A stretch of 64,000 nucleotides of DNA, from contig JALFBN010000017.1 in the NCBI GenBank assembly GCA_022772085.1, positions 186,001-250,000 on the forward strand. Reading direction: 5' to 3'. Source of the stretch: Porphyromonas sp. (lineage in GTDB: Bacteria > Bacteroidota > Bacteroidia > Bacteroidales > Porphyromonadaceae). The position numbers and the translations under genes are program-made. Position 1 is the first letter of the stretch, and the number at the start of each line of letters is the position of its first letter. Positions 19,047-27,687 of the stretch are shown here, piece after piece. The notes beneath the pieces are model-generated. The model was not told where the DNA came from. It saw nothing but the letters and a program-made list of their open reading frames with translations, and made no database searches.

Positions 19047-20345
19047 TTACTTTGAGCGAAGGTAAGAGAGTAGCGCATACAGCGGGATGTTGGTTATCCG
19101 ATCCTGCTGGCGGTAGTCCGACATGGAAAAACGCAAACCATGTAGCCCCCGATGCTCCTCGAGGAAGGTCATAAGCGATTTGGATCTCAGGTTCTCCTCC
19201 GCTTTTACCTCGAGGGGCATGATCTCTGTCGAGAGTTGCAAGAGGAAGTCAATCTCCTGTTTACTACGCTCCTTAGTATAGTAACCGATCGTCGCCTCTC
19301 GAAGGTATTGCAACTGACTGCATACGAAGCTCTCTGCAAAAGCCCCCTTACTCTCTTTCATTTCATTGGGTAGTAGCAACAGCGTGGCAGGCGTATTGCT
19401 CATAGCACCGAGCAACCCACAATCCAACATATAGAGCTTAAAAGTGGCAATATCCTCGTAAACAGCTAGAGGCATCGAAGGGGTTGTTATATGGGCGACC
19501 TTATATACAAGACCTGCATCGATGAGCCATTGTATCGCCATCTCAAACTCTTTGGCTCGTGCGCCTTTGCGGATAACGCCATAGATGAACTTGCCATTTT
19601 CTTTGGCTAGTTGCGAGGGGATGGAGTGCCATACCTGACTGATGCGGAGCGCCTCTGCCGTCGGAGCGTGCCTGGACATATCTTTGTCGTAAGCCAATAA
19701 GATCTCCTTTTGCACCTCTCGCACCTTCACAGCATCATTGGTATCAATGTATTGTTTTACAGCCTCAGGCATCCCCCCGACAAAGTAGTACTCACGGAGC
19801 AATTGGATGTATTGACTCCTAAGCCCCTCTATGACCGTCCACTGCAGATCTTTGAGGAGATCAAGCAATTGCTTTTTGCCCTTCGCTAGGAGGAACTCCT
19901 CGAAATTCATCGGGTGCATTTGCAACGTATTGACCTTGCCCACGGGGTAAGACTCCCCCTGATGTAGCACGATGCCCAGCAACGAACCAGCTACAGCTAC
20001 ATGATATTCGCGGGCATCCTCACAGAAGTATTTGAGCGAAGCGAGCCCTCGGGGCAACTCTTGGATCTCGTCGAGGATGATCAATGTATGGTCGGGGTCG
20101 ATAGGTACATTGGTCAGCGCACCGATGGAGAGCAAGATGCGTTGCATATTGTAGTCCGGGGCAAATAGATCTGTAGCTAGGGCATTGTTGTCGCAATTGA
20201 GGTAGGCTACATACTTATAATGACGACGCCCAAACTCGCGCAATATGTGCGTTTTGCCCACTTGTCGTGCACCCAATAATATCAAGGGTTTGCGATCAGG
20301 GCGTTGCTTCCATGCAATTAGCTCGTTTAGTATCTCTCGCTCCAT
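19047..20345 (-). CDS. AAA_14 ATPase with C-terminal DUF4143 domain
   Basis: A 432-residue P-loop protein of the widespread AAA_14/DUF4143 family, whose cellular function is not established. Walker A is GARQVGKT (residues 25-32) and Walker B is LIILDEIQEL (around 88-97). The middle has a winged-helix-like segment. The C-terminal DUF4143 part ends with an acidic EIDFLL followed by PLEVKAE, a layout resembling the D...ExK core of PD-(D/E)XK nucleases. Many copies occur per genome in Bacteroidales and some phase or mobility role has been suspected; none is proven. It is a single-gene unit with no partner gene. Its promoter region is a striking 33-bp repeat array (20380-20497). Confidence 0.9.
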   Translation of the reverse strand: MEREILNELIAWKQRPDRKPLILLGARQVGKTHILREFGRRHYKYVAYLNCDNNALATDLFAPDYNMQRILLSIGALTNVPIDPDHTLIILDEIQELPRGLASLKYFCEDAREYHVAVAGSLLGIVLHQGESYPVGKVNTLQMHPMNFEEFLLAKGKKQLLDLLKDLQWTVIEGLRSQYIQLLREYYFVGGMPEAVKQYIDTNDAVKVREVQKEILLAYDKDMSRHAPTAEALRISQVWHSIPSQLAKENGKFIYGVIRKGARAKEFEMAIQWLIDAGLVYKVAHITTPSMPLAVYEDIATFKLYMLDCGLLGAMSNTPATLLLLPNEMKESKGAFAESFVCSQLQYLREATIGYYTKERSKQEIDFLLQLSTEIMPLEVKAEENLRSKSLMTFLEEHRGLHGLRFSMSDYRQQDRITNIPLYALLSYLRSK

Positions 20346-20372
20346 AAGCCACTATATCAATCTATTACAGCA

Positions 20373-20380
20373 CAAAGGTA
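20373..20380 (-). promoter_or_regulatory. -7 promoter box of the AAA_14/DUF4143 gene
   Basis: TACCTTTG on the minus strand lies 28 bp before the ATG and is contiguous with the first unit of the 33-bp repeat array, so whatever binds the repeats would touch the core promoter. Confidence 0.6.
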
Positions 20381-20497
20381 CACTTTTTCAGCCGAACTTT
20401 CCGTCAAATCATACACTTTTGCATACGAACTTTGACCACAAACTCACACTTTTTCAGCCGAACTTCCGACCAAATCATACACTTTTGCGGACGATCT
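20380..20497 (-). repeat. Four 33-bp direct repeats at a promoter
   Basis: The plus-strand word ACACTTTT starts at 20380, 20413, 20446 and 20479, exactly 33 bp apart each time. It is followed at a fixed distance by CGAACTT or a variant. On the coding strand each unit reads roughly AAAAGTGT, three or four variable bases, TTTG, then AAGTTCG. Units 1 and 3 and units 2 and 4 are most alike (66-bp superperiod). The unit nearest the gene merges with its -7 box. The spacing is about three helical turns. Confidence 0.8.
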
Positions 20498-20660
20498 TAC
20501 GGCAAAAGGAGATCGGGGTGTGATCAGAGAGATCGATGCCAACTTCAAGAGCATCATTCACCACTCTATTCCCAACACAAGAGAGAGGGATAATCTGCTG
20601 CATGGCAAGCCTGCAAATTGAGGCAAGATGAAATCATATGGACACACCGAATAAAATACC

Positions 20661-20694
20661 AAGCCTCCTCTGCTTTCCCAAGCAAAGGAGGCTT
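20661..20694 (-). terminator. Terminator-like hairpin at the end of the fimbrial operon
   Basis: AAGCCTCCT pairs with AGGAGGCTT around an inner TGCT/AGCA pairing. On the minus strand it is followed by a moderately T-rich tail (GGTATTTTATT). It lies about 140 bp past the last fimbrial gene. Three smaller hairpins (20710-20722, 20725-20742, 20747-20766) sit between that gene and this one. Confidence 0.65.
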
Positions 20695-20832
20695 CAAATC
20701 AATAGTTTCGCACTCTAGGTGCAAAGTGTATTCTGATACACTGGGACCTCAGGAGAACCCCTGAGGACATTTCAACGTACTGCAATAGGGTAGAGCAAAT
20801 CCCCTATGCCCCACCGTGCAAGTACAGTTCTA

Positions 20833-22560
20833 TCAGTCTAAAGAGAGCGTCTGAGTCTCGAAATAATCCGACTCCAAACTGGCCACTTGCCCATATTGAT
20901 CTCCACCATTCTGAACAAAATCCAATTTGATAGGACGATCGACAACAGATGAGTTTCTTATCGTGTACTTATAGCGATACCGCTTTGTCGCCTTATCGAC
21001 TTCCAACAACATCTGCCCGTTTTTAGGTGTTAGCTTGTTGGTATAGATGTATACATCAAAGGGGAATACGCTGGGATTTATATCACGAGGGATCGAAAAA
21101 GATATGGTAGCCTCTTTATCCACCCCCCAATAGCCACTATTCGTTCGGGTAATCTCTGCATTGAAGTCGTAAGCCTTGTGGAGAGAAAGTACGATAACGC
21201 GAGACATGGTACTCCTGGTGTCAGGATCCTTCCCGACAACAGCGATCCGATACTTCTTCGTTTCTCCGTTTTGGGGAACTCCCTTAATCTCTATCTCTAA
21301 GGAGCCTTCCGGATTCTTGGTACCACCCAAGTGCTGATAGCGGGGAACTCCCAAATAGGGATCACTGTCTTCATATGAACGATAAATCTTTACGTGCTCA
21401 CCACCTGCCGAATAGAGGATACGAGCCTTGAAAGTACCTTGCTTGACATAGAGAGCTCCCAGGTTAGAGACCTCCAAGGTATTTCTACCATCGGAGACTT
21501 TCGGGTATTCACTCAGTTCGACAGAGGCAAAAAGGTTATTACCCGCAGGCTGACTCACTGCCTCTGCAAAGGTTGCATATCCCTCATTGATTACATCTTT
21601 GATACTAATCACATACCTGTGATTGCGAATGATGGGAAGAAGTGTGGACACCCCTGTATTCCCGTCAATATCAACAAAATCTACCTTATAATAGCCGGAA
21701 CGGGAGGCTCCCTCTTTATGGCCTTTGATGATAACAAAGGTTGAGGAAGGATCGGTATTCTCATGCTCAAAGAGGTCAATGGGGCTCTCACCCATTATGA
21801 CATCCGAAGGCTGACTATAAGTAGTGCCTGCCGGCACTGTCGGACTCATGGGTTTAAAAGGGAAGTCGTACTCTTGAGTAGTCTTATTGTACACAAATGG
21901 AGCTACATTGGCCCGATCGCTACGGTTGTACACCACAAAGCCTTCGAGAGTAAAGATCGTCTTATTCGCTACCACCACACGCACCTGAGAGGTATTGCGA
22001 AGGAGCTTTACAACCTTACCGTTAAGACTGGCAGGCTGCAAATGATCCAAGCGGATCAACTGCCAAAACTCCGTCTTTTGGGTCGAGAGGTGTCCGAGGA
22101 TTTCTCCATCAGACTTTCCTCTAAGGTAAATATCTTGAGGGAAATCATCCCACTTGTGATTAGCAATAAAATGTATATAACGAGGCTTTACGCTGGAGAG
22201 AACTTTTGCCCGAAAATTCCGCATCTTGGCAATATTGTCCCTTCCCGGCTCGGGCAAATAGTTATGTCCTTCGGCAATCGCATCCGCTATCCCCCCTACA
22301 ATAGCGACCCTACTGTAAAGGAAGTTCCTATGCTCGTCGAAGACCAAGAGTCGGAGATTTTGTATGCCGTTTATATCATCATCCGCACGTAAGAGACTTG
22401 TATTCATCCCATTGGCATATCCCCCAAAAGAAAGATCAAACTCCGTATCCTCAGGCAGAAAGCTCTCGTGCTCCTCCTTTTGAGGAGTATTAGATGTACA
22501 CCCTACCACGAAGAGGGCCCACAGGAACAATCTTATATAGTACTTAAAAAACTGTCTCAT
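20833..22560 (-). CDS. Fimbrial accessory/tip lipoprotein, last gene of the fimbrial operon (FimE-like position)
   Basis: A 575-residue exported lipoprotein with lipobox FVVGC (Cys21). Its N-terminal part (NGIQNLRLLVFDEHRNFLYSRV) has the fimbrillin-type first domain of accessory subunits; later regions are beta-rich with Ig-like features. A Leu-Leu-Arg-Ala sequence (Arg58-Ala59) precedes the first strand, matching the processing-site position of the other polymerising subunits. It starts 5 nt after the preceding gene's stop, so the two are translationally coupled. By gene order it corresponds to fimE of Porphyromonas gingivalis. Sequence identity to FimE or the Mfa accessory proteins cannot be measured here. 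Confidence 0.8.
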   Translation of the reverse strand: MRQFFKYYIRLFLWALFVVGCTSNTPQKEEHESFLPEDTEFDLSFGGYANGMNTSLLRADDDINGIQNLRLLVFDEHRNFLYSRVAIVGGIADAIAEGHNYLPEPGRDNIAKMRNFRAKVLSSVKPRYIHFIANHKWDDFPQDIYLRGKSDGEILGHLSTQKTEFWQLIRLDHLQPASLNGKVVKLLRNTSQVRVVVANKTIFTLEGFVVYNRSDRANVAPFVYNKTTQEYDFPFKPMSPTVPAGTTYSQPSDVIMGESPIDLFEHENTDPSSTFVIIKGHKEGASRSGYYKVDFVDIDGNTGVSTLLPIIRNHRYVISIKDVINEGYATFAEAVSQPAGNNLFASVELSEYPKVSDGRNTLEVSNLGALYVKQGTFKARILYSAGGEHVKIYRSYEDSDPYLGVPRYQHLGGTKNPEGSLEIEIKGVPQNGETKKYRIAVVGKDPDTRSTMSRVIVLSLHKAYDFNAEITRTNSGYWGVDKEATISFSIPRDINPSVFPFDVYIYTNKLTPKNGQMLLEVDKATKRYRYKYTIRNSSVVDRPIKLDFVQNGGDQYGQVASLESDYFETQTLSLD

Positions 22561-22565
22561 ATCTC

Positions 22566-24992
22566 TTACTTGTCATTTACCTTATAGGTGTCAAACACAC
22601 AGCGTATATTAGCCTTATTTTTATTCTGTTCCCAATGACTCTCAAAAGAATAGGTCATACCAGTCTGGGCAGTCCAATAATTTTTTCCCCAAAGGATGCT
22701 CTTTACCACACTTTTTGAATCTCGTTGGATAGCCTCTATGTACTTCATCTCAGCCAACGTAGGAATCCTCCAACGACCCTTGTATTTGAATGTTTTGTAA
22801 ACCTGACGCTCAGCCCTTCTGTCATGATGATAATAATAGTCACTTGCGTAATAATGCTCTGTATAGTACCCATCCATGCCATACTCACCCTCAAAGTAAT
22901 TGTCACATCGATTCTTTGCGTTGGTGTAGCTGCGATAGAAGGGTTGATAATTCTCATTGCCACCGTGTCCACTACGCCCGGAGCCTCTGTAATAAATGCT
23001 TTTATGAGGGAAATGGTTAGAGTAGGGACCATAGTTATTTCCATAATCGTTATCCGTCCACTTGTTGTGTTCCTCTCCTCCACTATATTGGGGTATAGGA
23101 ATGGACATGCCGCATTGTGTAGCTAAGATGAACTCAGGGGAAACTATTTTATTGGAAGCCTCATCACGTTTTGTTCTTCCATCCGAATCCGTAGGATCCC
23201 CGATTTGCTCCCCGGCAACAGGAACAATGGTCGTTATTCGGTAGAATACATCGTTTCTCTGAGTCCCTGAATACAAACTGATACCGGAACTTTCAGCATA
23301 GGCTCCTAATGTATTCTGAAATCGGAAATCGGCATAAGGCTGCCCCAAATCCCCCTCTGTTGGAGCAAAGCCCGGGGACTTCTGTCCCGTGACATACTTA
23401 GGAGGATACTGGATTACATGTACCTCTTGCGACAGTTGAGCCGTGGTCTCTCCCTGTTGCTTTACCTGACGTACCGTAAACTTAATCTCATAGGGGACAA
23501 AGTTGTCGGGGATGCGGTGCTTCACGACCAATCTCTTTTGGGTTTGTACAGTCGTATATATTTCGACATCATCAAAGCGTGCTATAGAGGCAAAGCCTCC
23601 CGAATTGTTTTTCTCCTCCTTATGGTAATCTCCCTTTGCATCGTAGTATTCATACCAAGTCTTGTCAATCTTAATTTCGATGGGAAGGTCGGATGCAAAA
23701 ACGATCTCACGATATTCCGTATTGGGCATTATCGGTTTCAGCTCCTTCACCACGAGGTAGTGAGCATTGCGGATACTCCCATCCACAGCATCGGGTTCAT
23801 TCCACGGCTGGATGGCAATGTGCGACTCCAGCTCCAAGGGTTGGCTGGGGTCTTCGCTCCCGAGTAGTGCGATATACGTAACAATATCATACAGATGATT
23901 GCGTTGCAAGCGGTGCACTCCGTTTTTCTGCGCCTCCGTCATATCCTCCATAGGCATTTGGAAGTTGACGGGAACCCGATAGTAGTAGGTTGCCTCTTTG
24001 CTGCTGCTTTGAGCTCTGAACGTGGCCTCTACCATGAGGTAGGTCTCGTGATCCGATTGCTTACTCCAGTCATTTTCATAAGCGTAAAATGGAACCGCTG
24101 CTGAATAAAACTTATTGTCATGGGTTTTATCATTGACCTTCCCCTCAAAGGTGCGAAGGGTCATATCTCGGGCTTTGGTATCTTGCCATTCCCCCTCCTC
24201 AGTCTTGCACGCCGCACTAGACTTTATCAAAGAAGTCTTGTTCGTATAGCTTTGCATCCGTACCTTGGGATTACCGACCAATTCATAAACTTCATTCTTT
24301 ACCTTTACGTTTACAGACTTAATGCGTAAACGGACCTTGGCAGCAGCCCTCTTGAGCATAAGCACATCCTGAGACTTCCAACTGGCGGAGCCGGAATTCC
24401 ACGAAGGAGTCATGGTAATAGATCCGTCCATGAGGAAAGATTTCTGAGGAGAGAGGTCAGTCGGATTAAGATCTGTAGTCAGTACCTTCTGACGAAGCTC
24501 CGTAAGATTATTTACTTTTTCAATGGCTTGCGGGGCATTGGCTACCACCACCAAGGTGAAATGTTTGTGCTCGTATTCGGAGATCTCGTTAGCCGGCACC
24601 AAAATACGCAGAGTGACGGCGCCATTGCGATCGACCATCAAAGTATTATCACGTGTGGAGGTCTGCTGTACGATGGTCTCATCCGTGGTACGGAATAGGA
24701 AGAGATCCATATCACCGATTTTATTCTCATTGAGTACTTTATCATCGTATGCACCCTGATCCGCATCTCCAAGCTCCTCATCTGCAGCCCTCAACAAAGA
24801 GCCGGTGGTCGCCGACCTGAATCCATGCTGATGCTCCTGATTTTGGACCTGTACACGCACCTCTATTGCTTTCATCCCATCGGGAATCGGCATATCACCC
24901 CCGCCTCCCTTGGGAGAGTCGGTCTTGCAGGCAGCAAGTGTCAGCACTCCAAAAAAAGTGACGAAGAGTCGATGAATCATGTTATATCTCAT
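22566..24992 (-). CDS. Large fimbrial accessory lipoprotein (FimD-like position)
   Basis: An 808-residue lipoprotein with lipobox TLAAC (Cys22). A Gly-rich linker and a Leu-Leu-Arg-Ala site (Arg68-Ala69) precede a fimbrillin-like first domain (GDMDLFLFRTTDETIV, FTLVVVANAPQAIEKV). The middle is Ig-like. The C-terminal ~180 residues differ: they contain a Tyr/His-rich stretch (EHYYASDYYYHHDRRAER) and then RWRIPTLAEMKYIEAI, KNYWTAQTG and ANIRCVFD. That pattern resembles the C-type-lectin-like or major-paralogous-type ends of Bacteroidota tip proteins. A tip or adhesin role is inferred. It lies between the 524-residue and 575-residue accessory genes. Confidence 0.8.
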   Translation of the reverse strand: MRYNMIHRLFVTFFGVLTLAACKTDSPKGGGGDMPIPDGMKAIEVRVQVQNQEHQHGFRSATTGSLLRAADEELGDADQGAYDDKVLNENKIGDMDLFLFRTTDETIVQQTSTRDNTLMVDRNGAVTLRILVPANEISEYEHKHFTLVVVANAPQAIEKVNNLTELRQKVLTTDLNPTDLSPQKSFLMDGSITMTPSWNSGSASWKSQDVLMLKRAAAKVRLRIKSVNVKVKNEVYELVGNPKVRMQSYTNKTSLIKSSAACKTEEGEWQDTKARDMTLRTFEGKVNDKTHDNKFYSAAVPFYAYENDWSKQSDHETYLMVEATFRAQSSSKEATYYYRVPVNFQMPMEDMTEAQKNGVHRLQRNHLYDIVTYIALLGSEDPSQPLELESHIAIQPWNEPDAVDGSIRNAHYLVVKELKPIMPNTEYREIVFASDLPIEIKIDKTWYEYYDAKGDYHKEEKNNSGGFASIARFDDVEIYTTVQTQKRLVVKHRIPDNFVPYEIKFTVRQVKQQGETTAQLSQEVHVIQYPPKYVTGQKSPGFAPTEGDLGQPYADFRFQNTLGAYAESSGISLYSGTQRNDVFYRITTIVPVAGEQIGDPTDSDGRTKRDEASNKIVSPEFILATQCGMSIPIPQYSGGEEHNKWTDNDYGNNYGPYSNHFPHKSIYYRGSGRSGHGGNENYQPFYRSYTNAKNRCDNYFEGEYGMDGYYTEHYYASDYYYHHDRRAERQVYKTFKYKGRWRIPTLAEMKYIEAIQRDSKSVVKSILWGKNYWTAQTGMTYSFESHWEQNKNKANIRCVFDTYKVNDK

Positions 24993-25026
24993 ATATATTC
25001 TTGTCTAAAGTGTACGTACTATACGA

Positions 25027-26601
25027 TCAAGCCTCTTGGCGGATTACATATCGCTTCCCGGGCCCCGGCTCTGTACCCGGGGGCAGATCTTTCAGCAACA
25101 AGATCTCATCACCATCAACTGAGATATAGAACTCCGTCTCGCGGTGCGCACCCATGTGCGTCTTGAGAGGGAGTACATATATCTCATAAACGCCGGAAGA
25201 TGCGATACCATACGCATCGGCACTCTTTCCAATGGCGCTCAAAGTCTCCTTTGTTGCATCCTTGTTCAAAGTGACACCGAAGTCCAAACCATTGGTAACA
25301 GTGGCACGCCATACAGCACCCTTAGGTCCCGTGAGCTTAAACTTCAAGAGAGCCTTGGCATTTCCTTTTAGGATAATAGTCTTTCCGTCTGAGTGCAATT
25401 GCCCGGATCCTCCTCCTTCAGGGAAGTCGATCTCCAAAGAAGAGATATCCTTATCAAAGTCCTTTTCGGAGGCAACCAAATTCCATGGCATGACCTGGGC
25501 AGAAACCTCTATTTCTCTGGCATCACGCGGGATCCCTACCGTAAACGAGTAGTGATTGTTGCGGACGACGTCATAATTGGGAGCGATGGAGGTAGTCTTT
25601 TGTCCCTTTACGATCTTCAGATAATTTTCTTTGTCGTCGGATACGATCGCCACAGGTACACGGAACATTTTCCCCGCAATTGTTGTGATCTCTATGTAAT
25701 TGGTAGCCCCCGTAGGCAAGTCCGGTATCGGATTCCATCCGGGAGGAGCACTCTCACTGAAGAGACATTCGGGCACATAAACTTTGGTATCAAAGCTGTT
25801 ATGGGCTGTTTTGATGTCGGTCACATCAAAAGCAATACGAGAGGACGAGGCCGGGACGGCACCTCGATCTATTTGTCTGAGAGAATACTTATCTACGGCA
25901 TTGACGTATTCTATCTTTTTTATATCATTAAGGCCATCTCCTTGAATACGAATAGAGATCTTGGCTATACTTCTCACCAATCCGACGGCACTCTGTTGCC
26001 TGCCGAGCTCTAGGTCATTGCCATACTCCGATACGGGCATGAGTGGCTTGGTTTCGGCAACCAAGGGCATCCATTGATAAGGATGAGAGGTGGAGCCTTG
26101 CCCCGAAATGTCTTGATTATAATATACACGAGCCATTGGGAATCCGCTAGTCGTAGCCTTTTGATTCGCCTCTCCCGTAAAAGGCTTCAACTCGGCGAGC
26201 AACCGTTCTATCTCTCCACGCTCCGTTATCTTTTCTGCATCACTCTTTGAAGTGAATATATTGACGATAAAGTAAATATCGTTTGCTCCCACACGAGCTA
26301 CGGCTTTGGGTCTTTTAAGTTGATCGCGATCTGCGCTATAGAAAAAACCTACACGCTTTGCACTCCCCGAAGGGAATACGTACATCGCCACATTATGCAC
26401 GTAGTCTTCCTCGTCCTTACTATCGGTATTGATCGAATTCCCCGTCTGTGCCCGTAACTCCGTCTCTATGTAAGTCTCCCCGTTCTGCAAGGATACGACA
26501 TCCTTTTTGGCACAGTGAGGAAGCGAAAGACCGAATACCAGGGATGCGAGGACAACCAACCAATGCCGAGTCTCTAATAATAAATGTTTCATCTTCAGCA
26601 T
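25027..26601 (-). CDS. Fimbrial accessory lipoprotein (FimC/Mfa3-like position)
   Basis: A 524-residue lipoprotein; the lipobox SLPHC gives Cys30 counted from ATG 26601 (an internal ATG at 26592 is also possible). The sequence ETELRAQ carries an Arg50-Ala51 site just before the first strand, as in the fimbrillin. The N-terminal domain (VHNVAMYVFPSGSAKRVGFF, NDIYFIVNIFTS) is fimbrillin-like. The C-terminal half is a beta-sandwich with a Gly-rich PEGGGSGQL turn. It starts 9 nt after the anchor gene stop. Known FimC and Mfa3 proteins are accessory or tip components that help assembly. Assignment is by position and domain look. Confidence 0.8.
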   Translation of the reverse strand: MLKMKHLLLETRHWLVVLASLVFGLSLPHCAKKDVVSLQNGETYIETELRAQTGNSINTDSKDEEDYVHNVAMYVFPSGSAKRVGFFYSADRDQLKRPKAVARVGANDIYFIVNIFTSKSDAEKITERGEIERLLAELKPFTGEANQKATTSGFPMARVYYNQDISGQGSTSHPYQWMPLVAETKPLMPVSEYGNDLELGRQQSAVGLVRSIAKISIRIQGDGLNDIKKIEYVNAVDKYSLRQIDRGAVPASSSRIAFDVTDIKTAHNSFDTKVYVPECLFSESAPPGWNPIPDLPTGATNYIEITTIAGKMFRVPVAIVSDDKENYLKIVKGQKTTSIAPNYDVVRNNHYSFTVGIPRDAREIEVSAQVMPWNLVASEKDFDKDISSLEIDFPEGGGSGQLHSDGKTIILKGNAKALLKFKLTGPKGAVWRATVTNGLDFGVTLNKDATKETLSAIGKSADAYGIASSGVYEIYVLPLKTHMGAHRETEFYISVDGDEILLLKDLPPGTEPGPGKRYVIRQEA

Positions 26602-26610
26602 GTATTTTTA

Positions 26611-27549
26611 TCAGAAGCCTATATCGTAGCTATGTATGAGCCAATCATTGATCCACAGCTCGGTAATCGTAAATCCTCCGGGACAATTGCAACGTTTGGT
26701 CTTTAGCACGATTGTAAAATCGTTGAGACACCGAAGGTTTATATTGTCGGAACTCGGACTCAGCAGAATAGTCCCTACGAGATCCTCATTGAAGATTTCT
26801 TTATTGTCTTTTTTCGAGCGAATAACCAAAGAGCTATTACGCCCACTCTCTAATTTCAAGGTGGTATAAGCTGCCACAGTTACAGAATCCTTTGGATAGG
26901 TCTGTTTGGTAGGATAGATCAGTTTTTGCCAGGGAACGATATTCCCACCATAAGCATATGCAGCGTTATTGGCACTCAACTCTATCTCTACATCTTTCGG
27001 GTTATCGAGGCCTTTGACCTCTACTATGATACGATTGGTTATCTCCCGTATGTTTATGTCGGAGTCAACGAAGAAACGCTCTTTGGCTCCAATTGTAACC
27101 ATCGGTGTCTCTCCGACATATATATATTTGTTGTTAAGGTCTGATGCACGACCGGCTTCCAGTCGCAATTGCAAGAGCAAATCGCTCTTTTTGGTAACCC
27201 CGACCTCCGGTTTTTTGATGGAGAACAACTTATCAATGTCCCCACCCCAAGCAACAATACTGTATTGCCCTGCAGAGTCTATCGGATAAACATAACGGAG
27301 ATTTTCATCAAGTTTTAATTCTTCTTCTCGACGGGTGCTGACAAACAACCCCTCTTCGTCAAAAGCAAAGAACGTCCATTTTTGGATTGATGGATAGGTC
27401 CGTTGTGTAGCACACTCTGTCTTGGAGTAGAGATTCAAACGAACACCTCGATCACAACCTTTCAAGTCATCGAAAATATATTTATCGCACGATGTTGCCC
27501 CTAAGATCACCACTAGGAACAGTGTAGCTATAGTTACAAACCTCTTCAT
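26611..27549 (-). CDS. mfa2: Mfa2/FimB-family fimbrial anchor lipoprotein
   Basis: A 312-residue outer-membrane lipoprotein that in the known system caps and anchors the fimbria and limits its length. The lipobox is GATSC (Cys21). The family-typical opening after the Cys, DKYIFDDLKGCDRGVRLNLYSKTEC, is followed by PSIQKWTFFAFDEEGLFV and QYSIVAWGGDID. It ends with TELWINDWLIHSYDIGF, like the C-terminus of the fimbrillin. Unlike the other four fimbrial subunits it has no Leu-Arg-Ala processing site near the N-terminus, which fits a protein that stays membrane-bound. The gene follows the major subunit after 138 bp containing a small hairpin. Confidence 0.85.
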   Translation of the reverse strand: MKRFVTIATLFLVVILGATSCDKYIFDDLKGCDRGVRLNLYSKTECATQRTYPSIQKWTFFAFDEEGLFVSTRREEELKLDENLRYVYPIDSAGQYSIVAWGGDIDKLFSIKKPEVGVTKKSDLLLQLRLEAGRASDLNNKYIYVGETPMVTIGAKERFFVDSDINIREITNRIIVEVKGLDNPKDVEIELSANNAAYAYGGNIVPWQKLIYPTKQTYPKDSVTVAAYTTLKLESGRNSSLVIRSKKDNKEIFNEDLVGTILLSPSSDNINLRCLNDFTIVLKTKRCNCPGGFTITELWINDWLIHSYDIGF

Positions 27550-27619
27550 CTAATAATTGTTTTAAGCTAAAGAATAGTAGAGGGGAAGCATCTCCCTTTC
27601 AAGTATAATCCTCAAGGGT

Positions 27620-27636
27620 TGGGAGACAACCTCCCA
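27620..27636 (-). promoter_or_regulatory. Small hairpin between fimbrillin and anchor genes
   Basis: TGGGAG/CTCCCA, a 6-bp stem with a 5-nt loop, sits in the 138-bp gap after the major fimbrillin gene. It may reduce read-through so that the fimbrillin is made in excess of the anchor and accessory proteins. No strong T-run follows, so it is weak evidence. Confidence 0.35.
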
Positions 27637-27687
27637 CTCTACATTGGCAATTTAATTTTTTACGAGAACTCTTACACTTCTACCTCA

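Larger units (their letters stand above)
20346..20832. other. Intergenic region between the fimbrial operon and the AAA_14 gene
   Basis: About 490 bp. From left to right it holds the repeat-array promoter of the AAA_14 gene, then a short open stretch at 20520-20620 that reads like a C-terminal protein remnant (NFKSIIHHSIPNTRERDN, then a stop) but has no start and no recognised family. Four consecutive inverted repeats follow between 20661 and 20766, downstream of the fimbrial operon. Confidence 0.5.

Noticed and set aside
20380-20497. CRISPR-like direct repeats
   Set aside because: The 33-bp period is constant but there are no distinct spacers, the repeat and its spacing are one continuous unit, and no cas genes are nearby. 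It fits promoter repeats better.
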